Positions 33,492 through 44,745 of a stretch of 64,000 nucleotides of DNA are shown in pieces. Under the pieces are notes generated by a model, which did no database searches, had not been told where the DNA came from, and saw nothing but the letters and a program-made list of their open reading frames with translations. The translations under genes and the position numbers were made by a program. Origin of the DNA: Saussurea involucrata. Lineage: Eukaryota; Streptophyta; Magnoliopsida; Asterales; Asteraceae. The stretch covers positions 86,925,484 to 86,989,483 of the forward strand of contig CM066313.1 in the NCBI GenBank assembly GCA_033807775.1. Reading direction: 5' to 3'. Every line of letters begins with the position of its first letter. The first letter of the stretch is position 1.

Positions 33492-34596
33492 GGGCCTGTT
33501 TGTTTTTTACTTAATTAGTTTAATGGCATGTATGGCTTATTCGGTCAGCGAGGTGTTTGGTAGTGGCTTAATGAAAAAATGAGTGGCTTAGCGATTAAGA
33601 TGAGAAAGGGTCCCTTTATCCGGACATACATCAATATTCCCATTTTACCCCCACATTTTACCCAATCCACTTCCTCCCTGTCTTCTTTATCGGAGGTGAT
33701 ACGTGCGCCATGTTCATATTCACCATACTTTCCATCATCTTTTCAGTGAAAAGCTTCAATTTTTATTCAACTATAGGGTTAGTAGCCAAGATCAATACGT
33801 TGTGCCCTACCATTCTCCTTCCATTTTACCGCCTCCCTCCCTCCCTCCCACCCAAGAAACCCCCATCGTCTTCCAGCCGGCGACTTCCACCTGTGCTCCA
33901 GCCGGCGTCTTCCATCCTTCTTCAGACCTGCAAAAAAACGATTTAACTCCCATAGTCGGTCACCATCTCCACCTCCCCCATCCATCGTCTCTATTTCTCC
34001 CTCCTCTACCTTTATCTCCCATCTTCCCCCCTTTGTGGTTTGTATACATAGAGACAAAATATTTCTGTTTCGTTTTCCTTCGCGGTGAGTTTCTGTTTCG
34101 TTTTCCTTCGCGGTGAGTTTCTGTTTCGTTTTCCTTCACGGTGGGTTTCAATTTTCTTCACCGAGGGAGATGGACTTCACGGCTTCATTTCTAGTTTCAA
34201 TTTTTGGATTTTAGATATTAGGCTTCATTCAAGAACGCCTCAAAACCCAGATATGTTAATGGATAAAGGTAACTCATTATAATATTAAGAAACATAATAA
34301 TAAAATGAATATAAATTCTTTTATTATACATATAAAATTATCAATTTTATAGAATATTGGTATTGGAAGAGTTTATGGTTTGTCTTGTACTTAATGTTTT
34401 ATTGAAACCATTCATCATGTTTACCAAACAGTTATGTTAATCAATGTTTAATACACAATGAGGGTAAAATAGTCATTTCTGACGTTCAGCTCGTTTGTTC
34501 AGCACGACAAACAAACATCAAGATATCAGAATCCAGACAGACAGACAAACATCTATATCCACACAGGACTTAATGAAAAACCAACCAAACAGCCTC
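33492..34596. mobile_element. Harbinger/Tourist-like DNA transposon, non-autonomous, 1.1 kb
   Basis: Terminal inverted repeats GGGCCTGTTTG... and GAGGCTGTTTGG... (reading inward) share GGC(C/T)TGTTTG and ACTTAAT/CATTAAG words. TTA at 33489-33491 and 34597-34599 is the target duplication, as for PIF/Harbinger elements. It has no transposase. Inside lies a 28-bp minisatellite of three units (34062-34145). Confidence 0.7.
34062..34145. repeat. 28-bp minisatellite, three units
   Basis: Units at 34062-34089, 34090-34117 and 34118-34145, each TTTCTGTTTCGTTTTCCTTC followed by GCGGTGAG. The third has two changes. Confidence 0.85.
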
Positions 34597-34599
34597 TTA

Positions 34600-35081
34600 G
34601 ACATCTATATATACTATGGACTTCTTTATTAATTAGTGGGAGTATATAATTAATTCAACTACTAGTACTACTACTGGTTGTGATGATATGAATCATTACA
34701 GAGAACATGAACTTCAACTATGCATAAAACACGGCCCAACCCAACCCGATATAACTCAATTCGAGACCACCTGTTGCCTAATCGAGTTGTAAAATCTTCA
34801 AAAAGTAGGTATTGGGATGTAATTGATGTTACCATCATTTGAACCCAGCCCAACCCGATGAATCAGGTAGCCTTCTTTTACTTGGATTTGAAATGATTGT
34901 TAAATCCTTTATCAATATGTACATTAGACCGTTAAACCACAACCCGCTTCATATACGTATATTTTACAACTATTCTACGTCTCTAATTGGACAATGAAAA
35001 TTTTAATTTGTATACCAGGTTTCATGTTGTGTTGTTTAGTATTTTAAGCAATTGTTATATTACATATTTAACGAACTAGGA
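34600..35081. other. No gene recognised
   Basis: AT-rich sequence between two DNA transposons. I see no exon, RNA gene or terminal repeats. Confidence 0.4.
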
Positions 35082-35089
35082 CCTAACAC

Positions 35090-35585
35090 TAGGACTGTAA
35101 ACGAGTCTAGTTTTTAACGAGCTACCCAAGTTCAAGCTCGTTTATCTCGAGCTTAATAACTCTTGAGCTCGAGTTGATCGTGAACACAAGCTTCTTTAAC
35201 GTAATGAGTCAATCTCCATAACACCGATGTTCAACTCCACTCATTTTAAAACTCGATTAAAACTTTAATTACGAGTTGAGTCGAGTCAAGCCGAGCATTC
35301 GAGCATACACTGTTTCGAGCCAAAAATATTTGTATTTTTACAAATTATATATTCAAAATATATAAACTATCGAGTTTGTGTAAATAAACGAGTTAATCGA
35401 TCTTTATTTCGAGCTCATAGACGATCATCGGGCTCGAGCTCCAATATTGAGAATATTCGAGCTCGATCCCGTCTTTAAAGAAGTTAATCGAGCTCGAGTC
35501 GAGCCTGACATTATTTTGTCGAGCCCAACTCAAATAATCTGCTACTCGACTAAACTTAACTCGACTCGACTCATTTACACCCCTA
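35090..35585. mobile_element. hAT-type MITE, 496 bp
   Basis: Ends TAGGACTGTAAACGAGTC and, inverted, TAGGGGTGTAAATGAGTC. Flanking CCTAACAC (35082-35089) and CCTAACAA (35586-35593) form an 8-bp duplication with one mismatch, as for hAT elements. The interior is rich in GAGCTCGAG words and codes for nothing. Confidence 0.75.
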
Positions 35586-36264
35586 CCTAACAACACTATA
35601 ATTTAATTAAGTATTGATTTATTTATCAACACTTTACAGTAATTTATTATGCCCTCACGAGGCTTCACAATGGTCCGAGGGCAATGGTAAAGATCATGTA
35701 CCCAAGCACGAAAAAGCCCGTGCCTTGTACTTCTCTAGTAACGGTAGCCAATCTAGGCACCATTTCGGGAATGAAGAGTTATTTACATCATACTCAAAGA
35801 ATCAAGAAAAACATTTTTTACTTGAAATTATATATAATATGGACCCAATGGAGTCTAACCACCTTTGGATTAATTTGGGCCCTTTAAATTCCCCTCAACT
35901 TTCAATCTCAGCCGTTTAAATTCAATAAGCCATCCATCCAGTCACTCCTCCTTACAATTAAGTCATTCATTAATCCTCTTAACCGGCCCACCTCCTATCT
36001 TAACCGACCCACCTCCTCGTCTGCAACCTCCCACTCTCACAATCCCCTCTCCTCTCATACAAACTCTCCCTGGTTTTCTCTCCCACGTCCTGCGGTTGTA
36101 ATGTACCCTCCTTCACAAACCCCCCTCCACTCTTCACGTTCTCACCAAATTCAGGTATCACAACCGCTATAAAGCAATAAATCCAGATGTTATGATCGAG
36201 TAGTGTTTATGCCTTGCTTATGAGATACTTAGGGCTTCTTATGAGACCGAATCACACCTGAAAC

Positions 36265-36540
36265 TTGGGAAGGCTTTCTCCCGTGGGAGATGAGAGCATT
36301 GATATTAGGGGAAAAGATGAGCGGTTTTCAATACAACCCATTCGGAGATCTTTATCAATGGATTCAGCAATTGACCGCCATATCTACTTAATGGTTCAGG
36401 ACATCATACAGAACGATGGGAATCTCAAAGAAATTGGGAACAACGAAGAGGGTGGTACGAGTGGCAGAACAAGACGACATTTTTTCTCTTTTGGACATGG
36501 TCGAGGATCTAGAAGAGCGGTTCTTCCTATCGAGTTTTAG
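36265..36540 (+). pseudogene. C-terminal fragment of an ATL-type RING-H2 E3 ligase gene
   Basis: 91 residues including FSIQPIRRSLSMDSAIDRHIYL, RTRRHFFSFGHGRG and the end VLPIEF. This resembles the conserved C-terminal tail of plant ATL RING-H2 ubiquitin ligases. The RING domain and transmembrane N-terminus are absent. The last bases overlap, in another frame, the beginning of a BEACH exon (FFLSSFSNLKRTQL), so two unrelated genes are fused. The identification rests on recall of the motif and is moderate. Confidence 0.55.
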
Positions 36541-36992
36541 TAATCTGAAGAGGACTCAACTTATGGAGCGATGGGCACGCTGGGAGGTACTAAAGAAGAA
36601 TGGAGTATGGTGTTTAATGTGTTATTTTGTCCATTTACATTCATTCAGCATTTGACTTTTCAAAATTTTGCAGATCAGCAACTTTGAATATCTAATGCAG
36701 CTCAACACATTGGTTGGGCGTAGTTATAATGACATCACCCAGGTGAACATCTTCATAATGAATATTCCAGTTATCTAATTGAAATAATACCTGTATTTAA
36801 CCTTGTATTTGTGTGCAGTATCCTGTTTTCCCATGGATTCTTTCAGATTACAAGTCGAAACATTTGGATCTTGCAAATCCCTCATCTTACCGAGATCTAT
36901 CAAAGGTCACAGGCTCACAACACTTTGCTCTTGCTTTTTAAACTTATGTATCATATTTTAAACTAAGTTATTGATCCAAATATATTTTGCAG
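36541..36992 (+). pseudogene. BEACH-domain gene fragment (three exons)
   Basis: Exon pieces to 36586 (NLKRTQLMERWARW), 36674-36742 (NFEYLMQLNTLVGRSYNDIT) and 36819-36905 (YPVFPWILSDYKSKHLDLAN, then SSYRDLSK) join by GT-AG junctions and form the start of a BEACH domain as in SPIRRIG/BCHB-like proteins. After the next acceptor (36992) the frame continues KPV and then no longer fits the domain. The rest of this very large gene is absent. Confidence 0.8.
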
Positions 36993-36999
36993 CCTGTCA

Positions 37000-38300
37000 C
37001 TTGTGGGAGCACTAAGATGGGATTTAGGAGGTTTGGAATAAGCCTACGTTTGTTGTCTTTTGTGTGATATAATTTGATTCATATTGACCTGGGTTCTATT
37101 TTGAATTATTTGAAGAATAGTTATCGGTGGAATGCTATGCCTCTTTTGTGCTCGATATTTTGTCATTTTTCTTTGATGATGCATGTGGGTATTACTTTGT
37201 GACACTTGGATTATATTTGTGTACACATTTGCATTGCAATTTGGCATTTTGAAAATGTTCTGTCAACTAGATTGGAAACCATGGTTTTAACAATTTTGTG
37301 AATCTGGTCATTTTATTTGCAATGGCCAAGGCTCAAATGGATGATCTACATATGTGATTGTTATGTGTTTTGCTATATCTTTTAATAAGTTGTAGTTTGA
37401 CAGAATATATAAGTCTTTACTTTGATGCTTGTGACTTAAATGTCTTTTTACGCTTTGGTAGATCCTCTTTCTCTTGGCTTTATGTTATAGTTGATTGTGT
37501 CTAAATATGGAAGATGATGATAGTATTTTGGGAGTAATTATTAGAAATCTATTTTTGCAGGAAAAAATAGGGGTTGAAGTATTAGAGTTTGAGGCATTTG
37601 CAAGAGAGAATAGACACCAAAAGAAAGAAAAGGAGAAGCTTATAGATAAATAAAGCATTAGCAAGGCAATCTGCATAAAGCTTTTAAAGAGTAACCAATC
37701 CATTATATGAATCTAGATTAAAGTCATGTTCCCAACGTCATATTTCTTTACTTTGCATCTAGATGGATAAAATAATATTCAGTAATTTTAACAACAATCT
37801 TTGTAGGGTTTTGATTTTCAGGACATGAGAATGAAGAGCATTCCATCATATGAAGATATCGCCATTCTGCAACACGATTTGGTAAACATCAACCCTTATT
37901 TGTTTTTTTTTCTTCCTCAAATTCATACTTGTGGCTGTTAATTTCTGTGCAAACCCGCTTCAATTTTTTATGGTCCTTTTTTCTTAAATTGAGTTCTTAA
38001 AATCTTCAACTGAAATGAAATCTATTTTAGTTCTTCAATTTTTGATGGTTATATCTTTCCCCCAAATCATTCTTGTGTATGTTCTGTATAACTGCTGGGC
38101 ATGTGTGTGTTTACAAACTACACACAAGTGTATGCTATATCCAGTGTTCAAATATCCCCAATTTTACTTTCTTACACTCATTCACCATCCTGCAACTCAC
38201 TCTATATGCACATTACCTCTCTCCAAATTAATCATGTTTACTTGAAAACTGTGGATGATATTCTACAAATAGTTAATCTGGTTTTAGTTGTAGAGATTCT
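37000..38300 (+). other. Exon-like scraps of unknown genes
   Basis: Two short segments have exon form: 37561-37653 after TTTTTGCAG (EKIGVEVLEFEAFARENRHQ, stop), and 37822-37880 after TTTTCAG (DMRMKSIPSYEDIAILQHDL) followed by GTAAAC. I do not recognise the parent genes. Together with the ATL and BEACH pieces they suggest a gene-capturing transposon (Helitron or Pack-MULE), but I could not find its ends. Confidence 0.4.
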
Positions 38301-38329
38301 TGAAGTACCCCCTGGTACTATTTGGGACT

Positions 38330-38535
38330 AAAGGGGCTGTTTTGTTGGTTTTCCATTAAGTTCTGTATGAATAAAGCTGCCTGCGTGGATTAATCTGCCT
38401 GTATAGATTGGGAAGTTTTTTTGTTTGGGAGAGTTTTTTCATAGATGGAAAGAGCGTGTTTACCAAACAGTCATGTATAGCTGACCGAATAAGATGTGAG
38501 TCTCATTAAGGTCATTAAGTTGCTGACAAACAGGC
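38330..38535. mobile_element. Tourist-like MITE fragment
   Basis: Starts GGGGCTGTTTTGTTGGTTTTCCATTAAG and ends ...GCTGACAAACAGGC. It is clearly related to 57742-58038. A target duplication is not obvious. Confidence 0.55.
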
Positions 38536-38539
38536 TTTG

Positions 38540-40370
38540 AGATGGTCCTGATATAGTGATATCATAGCTATATGACATTAACTTCTTTACTTGATGAGCC
38601 AAGATTATACCTCATGCTTTTTGTGAAGAGGGTAATCTATTTTCTTCTTGGAAGTTAATTTGCGATCCGGTTACCCTCTTCAGTATATTCCTTATATTGT
38701 TACTAGATTTACATTTTTTGGTTGAATTTACAATCTTTTGTAACTTCCCGAAATTAATTCCATGTGAAATTCGTTACGGACTAATACCCAGGGATTTTTA
38801 CACTTTTAGGTAATTATATACCATACTATAACAATTATTAATAGAGCCTTTTCTTCTGTTTGCCTATTCAATATAAATGCAATAGTTCCATTTAAGTAAA
38901 AGTATATATGGGATTTAAGTAATGATGTATAAGACTATAATTTTGTTATTCATATGTGCCAGTGAACATATTACAAATTGAATTCCATCATTTCGTGTAT
39001 CAACTTTTGGAGTATACGTCTACAGGTAGTTTATTTTTACAAACCACAAACATAATATGTATTTTTTAGTGGTGAGAAACTGAGAATAAAGTAGTATCAG
39101 GCATAAACCGGTTTCGAGCAAGGCCTGCTTCAAGATGCTGTTATCGGCTGTTTGGAGATCTCTGCCCGGATTAAGATGTGGCTACCGTACGGAAATGTAT
39201 GATCGTGGTTTTGATCAATCTGCAGGTTTAGCTGTGTGGCTGTTTGGCGTGGACTGATTTGGAAAAGCAACTGTGTTGGCCGTTAGGTTTTAAGCAATGG
39301 TTGTCCAGGATGGCTGCTGCTTGGTTTGGTACGGCTTGGCTGTTTTGTTTAAGCTCCCGTAGTGGTTTACTACTGGTAATCTGTGGGGGCTTAATCTGGC
39401 CTGGTTTCTATATCGTTATTCCTATATGTTGTCGTTTGGGCTTTGCCTGGCTCGGGTTGTTACACATTTTTGACTGGTTTAATAATAATGCTGCCTTTCA
39501 AAAAAAAACACTCAAGCAGTCATATGATAACGTTTGGGTGAGTAATACCCCACTCCTTTTACATAAGTATCACTTTTAGATTATTGATTTCATCTTTACA
39601 TTTCTCTCATAAAATTTGATTTCATGGATCATATATGGATAGTTAAAATGGGTATGAGAAGTTAAACGATGAAATTTGAAGAGAAATCTGTGTATTTAGC
39701 ATATATTTCATTTGCACTCACCGGTACCATCATTTACTTATTGCTTGATGAGCTTGATGATCTTAATTTATGATTGTAGAGCATATCCTTGTCAAATGTA
39801 ATCATTTATGCATCTATGAATAGCTTTTTGAGGTTTGATAATCAATTAATCTGAAGATATGTCTTTGCATTACAGGGTCGTTTACCAAACGATTACCTGG
39901 GTAAGCGTTTACCGAAAAAATTCAACTCTATCTCTTACTTACTGGGTAAGATTTTGGTCCAAGAAAACGGTATCGTATGTGGTCTAACATACAAAATTAC
40001 ATATGTTAGTTATACTTCATTGCTATATATAATTTTGATACCGTAAACGCTTCAATGAAGAGAAATATAATGTTACCATGTTTTTAGTGAGAAAAGTTGC
40101 CATGTATTTATCCTATGCAGGTCATAAGTTTTAGAATAATAAGTATTGACGGGATGGGCCTAAGGTGGGTACATAACTGAAGCATTTTGATTTCTGATCA
40201 CATCAACCCCTCACCAACAAGTGATGGTGTAACTTAAAACGGAACTCAGAGACACCCAACTTAAATTGGTGCAACTTAAAATGAAAGGAGTGACCAATCA
40301 AATAATTCAATGTAGATTAAAGTCATGTCATGTACCCGACCAACGAACGGGTATAACACTAGTTGGATAA
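38540..40370. other. No gene; possible retroposon 3' end and a MITE piece
   Basis: 39090-39513 is a GC-richer block that ends TTTAATAATAATGCTGCCTTTC and an A run, like the 3' end of a LINE or SINE. 39876-39975 has the GGTAAG-family MITE end (GGGTCGTTTACCAAACG, TACTGGGTAAGATTTTGGTCC). Nothing else recognised. Confidence 0.4.
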
Positions 40371-40531
40371 GGGTCGCGAGAACACACACCCCCACTATCA
40401 CAAATTATGACATAGGTTCAACCACTTGGCCGACCTTAGGCTAGCACCCCTCCAAAGTGCACTGGATGTCACCTCACCAACTTAGACTATGAGTCTTATT
40501 GATCACTCATTGATCCCGTTCAATTAGTCGA
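40371..40531 (-). pseudogene. U1 snRNA pseudogene (copy 5)
   Basis: Sm region, stems and loop I (GATCAATAAGA) are alignable but changed at many places. The 5' arm, which must read ACTTACCTG, is replaced by CTAATTGAAC. No USE or TATA is seen in the expected place. Oldest and most decayed U1 copy here. Confidence 0.85.
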
Positions 40532-40559
40532 GATCAGCTCAACAGTGAAATAGACTCGC

Positions 40560-41200
40560 TAAATGTTACCACTAACTTTTGATTAAAGATTAATTTGATA
40601 ATATATAGCTACACTATATATATAATAAAAACTTACGGTACCATATGGATGAAAATGATCCGTCTCTTAGTGCTAGTAAGGGTAGAATGACTCACTTCCT
40701 ACCAATCTCATAGAAGAGGATATTGATAATGATGATGATGATGATGATTATGACAGTCGATTCGATGGGGATGCATCGAACGAAACCATTTTAGATGATC
40801 TCGAGGAAGATCAAGAGAAAGTGGGTCCTACAATTGAAAAAGGGATGATCCTATAGTTAAGCAAGTTCTTGATGACTCAATAATAGAAGGGGAGGAAAAG
40901 CTTAGAGAATTCAATGATAAATTCTGTAGGAGTCGTCTAAAGTAAAAAATCATTACAGCTTCAGTAATCGGATGCAAAAAGAGCGAGTACAAAGATCCAT
41001 TAGTGAAGGTGAGATTGATTAAAGAAGGTCTAAGTAAAAGGGATGCAAATATTCGGTGGTTGAATCTATATAGATAGATGGAATGGCTTGAGATCATTGA
41101 TGCAATTCGAGAAAGCAAAAGCGTGTTCAAATTAGTGGTCATACAACCGATAAAAGGTCTTCTTGAAGAGGTCAATAACATCAAGAAGGAATTCGGATTT
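40560..41200. other. No gene recognised; (GAT)n tract
   Basis: Contains a GATGAT microsatellite (about 40727-40750) within a stretch that reads as acidic residues in one frame (NDDDDDDYDS...FDGDASNETI). The frame is closed soon after and no family is recognised. It could be a scrap of a transposase or host exon. Confidence 0.3.
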
Positions 41201-41269
41201 CAGACTCCTGCAAAATTTTGAATGGTCTTTTCAAACTTCATCCTATCAACATCTTCAAATGCACAAGTT

Positions 41270-41640
41270 CCATTCAAATGCACATCATTCATTGCCATTC
41301 TCTTTCAATTTGGTCTTGAAGACCCATTTCACACCAATTGATTTGTGTCCACTTGGAAGTTCTTACAAATCCCATGTATCACTCCTAAGGATAGAATCAA
41401 TCTCTTGATCCATGGCTTCCCCCCATATTTTGCTTTTCGATGCAGTCTCAAAATCCACAGGATCAACATATGCTAATAAAGCATCATCAACTAGTTCATC
41501 ATGATTAATCTTCTGAGTAGTCTCACTCAAATTTCGTTAATTCCTCTAAACCCGCGTGGGGGTGTACCTGACGAGGATGAAGAAACAGAACCAATTTGTG
41601 ATGAAGGTTCCGAGGTGGTGGGCAATAAGAGACCGATTTA
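41270..41640 (-). pseudogene. Copia RT-region remnant next to U1 copy 6
   Basis: Minus-strand homology to 52440-52690, which encodes RGINEIYEITQKIN and PKDFETSSKGKIWREAMDQE, the N-terminal edge of a copia RT, followed by WVFKTKLKDNGD. Frames are broken. It begins exactly where the U1 downstream flank (GAGACCGATTTA) is interrupted, as at 52.69 kb. Confidence 0.7.
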
Positions 41641-41696
41641 CGTAACAACCAAATAAGATAAAACTTAAAAACCCTTCAACACTCGAAATTAGAAAC

Positions 41697-41830
41697 GGGT
41701 CGCGCGAACGCAAGCCCCACTGTCACAAATTATGAAGTAGGCTCGACCACTTGGGCCGACCTTAGGCAAGCACCCCTCCTTTGTGCAATGGAGGTCACCA
41801 ACCTAGACCATGAGCCTTTTTGATCACTCA
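41697..41830 (-). pseudogene. U1 snRNA pseudogene with 5' arm and TATA deleted (copy 6)
   Basis: Matches U1 from loop I (GATCAAAAAGG) to the 3' end. A deletion removes the first ~22 nt of the RNA plus start site and TATA box, joining TGAGTGATCA directly to the promoter part CCATATCTAAATGGC. Further upstream a USE-like TCCCATATTG and the flank shared with U1 copy 1 are present (about 41870-42000). Confidence 0.88.
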
Positions 41831-42351
41831 TGCCATTTAGATATGGCTACAACTTCCATTTTATTATCAATATGGGATAATACCCTAATGATTTATCCAT
41901 CCATAACCAACCTGCTTCTCATGCCATGACTTCATTGGGCTTGGTTTACTCGTTCCGCATCCGGTGAGACCACGTCTTAGAACCTTCACTTTGTTTTGAA
42001 GTATGTATATATAATAATTATATACGACAAAAGAACTTCCATATTAGTTTATCATTATTCAGGAGTTGGAGATTTGAGGTGTGCTTGATGGTAGGGATGG
42101 TAATGATCGGAGCCTTTAACGAGCTACTCAAAGCTCGAGCTTTAGTAATTCTCAATTTGTCAAAACTTGACCAAAAATATAACCATTTAACTTGGCAAGT
42201 TGAGCTTTTTAACTCCGGTTTCAATTTACATTTAAAAGTTCAATTAATATAAACAAGACAAACATTTTCATATTTTGTATAGTTTGAATTAATTATAATG
42301 TATAACAGGCCTTTTTTTGGGAAAGGACGGAACCCCCAGAAAAACTATAAC

Positions 42352-42585
42352 AGGCCTTTTACCTAATACTTATCTGGTAAGTGCTTACAGGTCACTTACC
42401 TTACATGATGAACATGGCATAGATCGAGAATGTTATCTGGTAAGACAGTGACAAGGCGTGCAAGTCTTACCTGGTAAATGAGAGTGCGTGCAAGTCTTAC
42501 CTGGTAAATGAGAGTGCAGACTCTTCCCGATGGTGAGAATGTCAAATCTTATCAATAAGCACTTACCAAGTTAGCATCAGAGAAA
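42352..42585. mobile_element. GGTAAG-family MITE copy
   Basis: Holds TATCTGGTAAGTGCTTAC, TTATCTGGTAAGAC and two tandem copies of GTGCGTGCAAGTCTTACCTGG-like sequence (42455-42520). Lies between U5 copy D and U1 copy 6, the same place as in cassette 1. Confidence 0.5.
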
Positions 42586-42633
42586 TCAGCTCCCTAACTA
42601 CAAAACAACTTTCTATTTAAACTACAAATTGTA

Positions 42634-42756
42634 GGGAGGCATTTAAATAAATTAAAACCTCTTCAAAAATAGGCGTATGCCACTTTATACAACGAACACT
42701 CAGTATTCTTTAGTAAAAGGCGAAAGAATAGTTCAGTTTGTGTTCATTGCATGGTT
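42634..42756 (-). ncRNA. U5: U5 snRNA copy D, promoter cut, likely pseudogene
   Basis: Loop CGCCTTTTACT and its stem are intact, but the lower stem has changed (CTGAAC for GCGAAC), the Sm region reads ATTTTTGAAG, and the terminal hairpin has an extra base. TTATTTATG (TATA) is present near 42785. The USE is missing because gypsy gag sequence starts at about 42802. Reading on the minus strand, a gag frame (43363-42710) runs straight into this RNA in antisense. Confidence 0.85.
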
Positions 42757-42802
42757 GCGTGGTTTTAGCTTGTAGACTGAGGGCCTTATTTATGCATCTG
42801 CT

Positions 42803-43363
42803 ACCCGGTGGGAAGAATTTCTGTAGAAATGCAGCTTTCAGGTCTGCCCATGTAGTGATCTGATCGGCTGGCAAACCCTCTATCCAAATTTTAGCTCTAC
42901 CCTTTAGGGAGAAACTGAATAACCTCAGTTTGATCGCGTTCTCTTCCATCCCATTAATTTTGAACGTATTACAAATCCGTTCAAACGCACGAAGGTGGGC
43001 ATGGGGGTCTTCAGTAGGTGCTCCCCCGAACTGGTTCTGCTGTACCATGACAATGGTACTCGGCTTAATCTCGAAGTAGTTTGCTGCAGTGGCGGGCGGT
43101 TGGATGCCTACCCGTGCGGTTGCCATGTTTGGATTGGCAAATGACTGCATCGGAACTCTCGCCGGAGGAGGCGGAGGTGGGTTGTTACCAGGTGGTCTAT
43201 TGACGGGTATTTCGTCACCCATCTTTAGATGTCTTTGGGCTTTGGTCTCTTGGCGTATTCGGCGGGCGGTTCTTTCAATCTCCGGATCGATCGGTTCGAG
43301 TTTCTCCCCTCGGGTCTTCCTTGGCATAAACCAATTAGTACCTGAAACGAAAAATAGACACAA
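42803..43363 (-). pseudogene. Gypsy gag fragment
   Basis: About 187 residues related to 21646-22200: NRPPGNNPPPPPPARVPMQS, DPHAHLRAFERICNTFKING, LRLFSFSLKGRAKIWIEGLP, DLKAAFLQKFFPPG. The remaining ~30 codons of the frame come from antisense U5 and do not belong to gag. Confidence 0.85.
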
Positions 43364-43483
43364 TTAGCAATCCAAAATTGAAGGTGAAGAAAAAAAACAA
43401 TAAAAAAATGTTCAATCTAATATTGCTTATAGCTGGTAGTGCTATCAGTTGCAACTAGTTCCCCGGCAACGGCGCCAAAAACT

Positions 43484-44745
43484 TGATAGACGGGTTATCA
43501 CCCCCCTAAATCTAACCGCAAGTGTACGGTGTCGAAATCAAGTAATAATGTACGGAAGTACGAGTATCGAATCCACGGGAACTAGGAACTAAGTATCACT
43601 ATTAACTGAACTGTTGAAATTGAGAGATGGTTGGTATTAAACTAATTAATTGCAATAAAAAAATCACAAACGGAACAGTAGACAATCTTGAGGAAAATTC
43701 GATAGAGAAAATCGTTGAGGGTTGGAAATCCTTAGGTTTTCACATACGAATATCTGACTTAAACCAATTACCAGTTAATCCCCTTAATGAATATCCAATC
43801 GCTAAAATCACTGTTGTTCTCTTTCGAGCAACATCGGGTTTTATTTTGAAAAGGACAAGTTTTATCTTTCGATCTCAACCTAGATGGTTCACTTAGGACT
43901 AAGGCGTATTTGGTATATCTCTATCACCAAATTTTTGCCTTAGGCATGCAATTCCTAGTTCTATCTAACAGTTAATTCTCTCGAACTCAACTGGAAGCAA
44001 CAGAGCAATTGAAAGCTAGCTACACTCTCAAAAGCATTAAGAATCAAATTACATGCATTCATTAAAAAGAAAAAAAACTGATAAAAGTCATTCGTCATCC
44101 ATTCATATGTTCAAACCTAGTTCAAACCAACCCCCACCATCTTAAGATTAGTTCATGATGTTGGGTAATACAAACGCAGAAAAAGGGGATGTAAAAGTGT
44201 GTGGAAACATGATAACGAGAATGTAAAAGATGTAATGGTGAATGATGATGAACTCCCTTCTCCTAGCTCGAATCCGCTTCGCGTCGTGAATTACTCGTCG
44301 ATTCCTCCTCTATCGTGGCTCCAAAAGCTCCACAAAGTCTCTGAAAATCGCCCCTGGACTGCCCACCGTCGTCGTGTGTGAGTTGCCCTATCGAATAATG
44401 ACCTAAATTCCGAAATTAATAGCTGAAATTCCACAAACAGAGACATGCGCGACTTCTGGCGCGACTTGCAAGTCGCGCAGAAAACCGCGCGCCTTTCAGA
44501 TGGTGCGTGGGTCGGTTTCTGGTTCGCGGTTTGGGTCCTGGTTCGGGCGCGGGTATTGGGCTTTCGTTGGGCTTCGTTTTGGCTCTCTTTTGGACTCTTT
44601 TTAGCTTCTTTTCTCGATGATCACTGCTTTTAGATAGCTTGCACATTTCACTAGATAAACCGTAAAAGCCACGCCTTTTTGCTAGAACACAAGCCAATCT
44701 CATTGGTTTGAGTACCGAAAATAACGCCAAAAAGTGGCGTTATCA
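43484..44745 (-). repeat. 5' LTR of truncated gypsy copy
   Basis: Recognised by its ends (TGATAACGCCACTTTTTGGCG and CCGTCTATCA) and by shared words such as CACTAGATAAACCGTAAAA with the LTRs at 20150 and 25937. Confidence 0.82.

Larger units (their letters stand above)
42802..44745 (-). mobile_element. Truncated second copy of the gypsy gag-protease element
   Basis: On the minus strand: LTR 44745-43484 (TGATAACGCC...CTATCA), primer-binding site GGCGCCGTTGCCGGGGA (about 43477-43461), then gag starting MPRKTRGEKLEPIDPE and breaking off at FFPPG (42802). The 3' two thirds and the other LTR are missing. The LTR differs clearly from 20150-21483 and lacks much of its GC-rich block, so it is an older or different subfamily member. 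Confidence 0.85.

Noticed and set aside
35614..35919. 101-codon plus-strand frame as a gene
   Set aside because: No recognisable domain, flanked by MITEs, no plausible splice context.
39244..39579. Trp/Leu-rich 111-codon frame as a membrane protein
   Set aside because: The block has the look of a retroposon 3' end followed by an A run; composition alone explains the hydrophobic reading.
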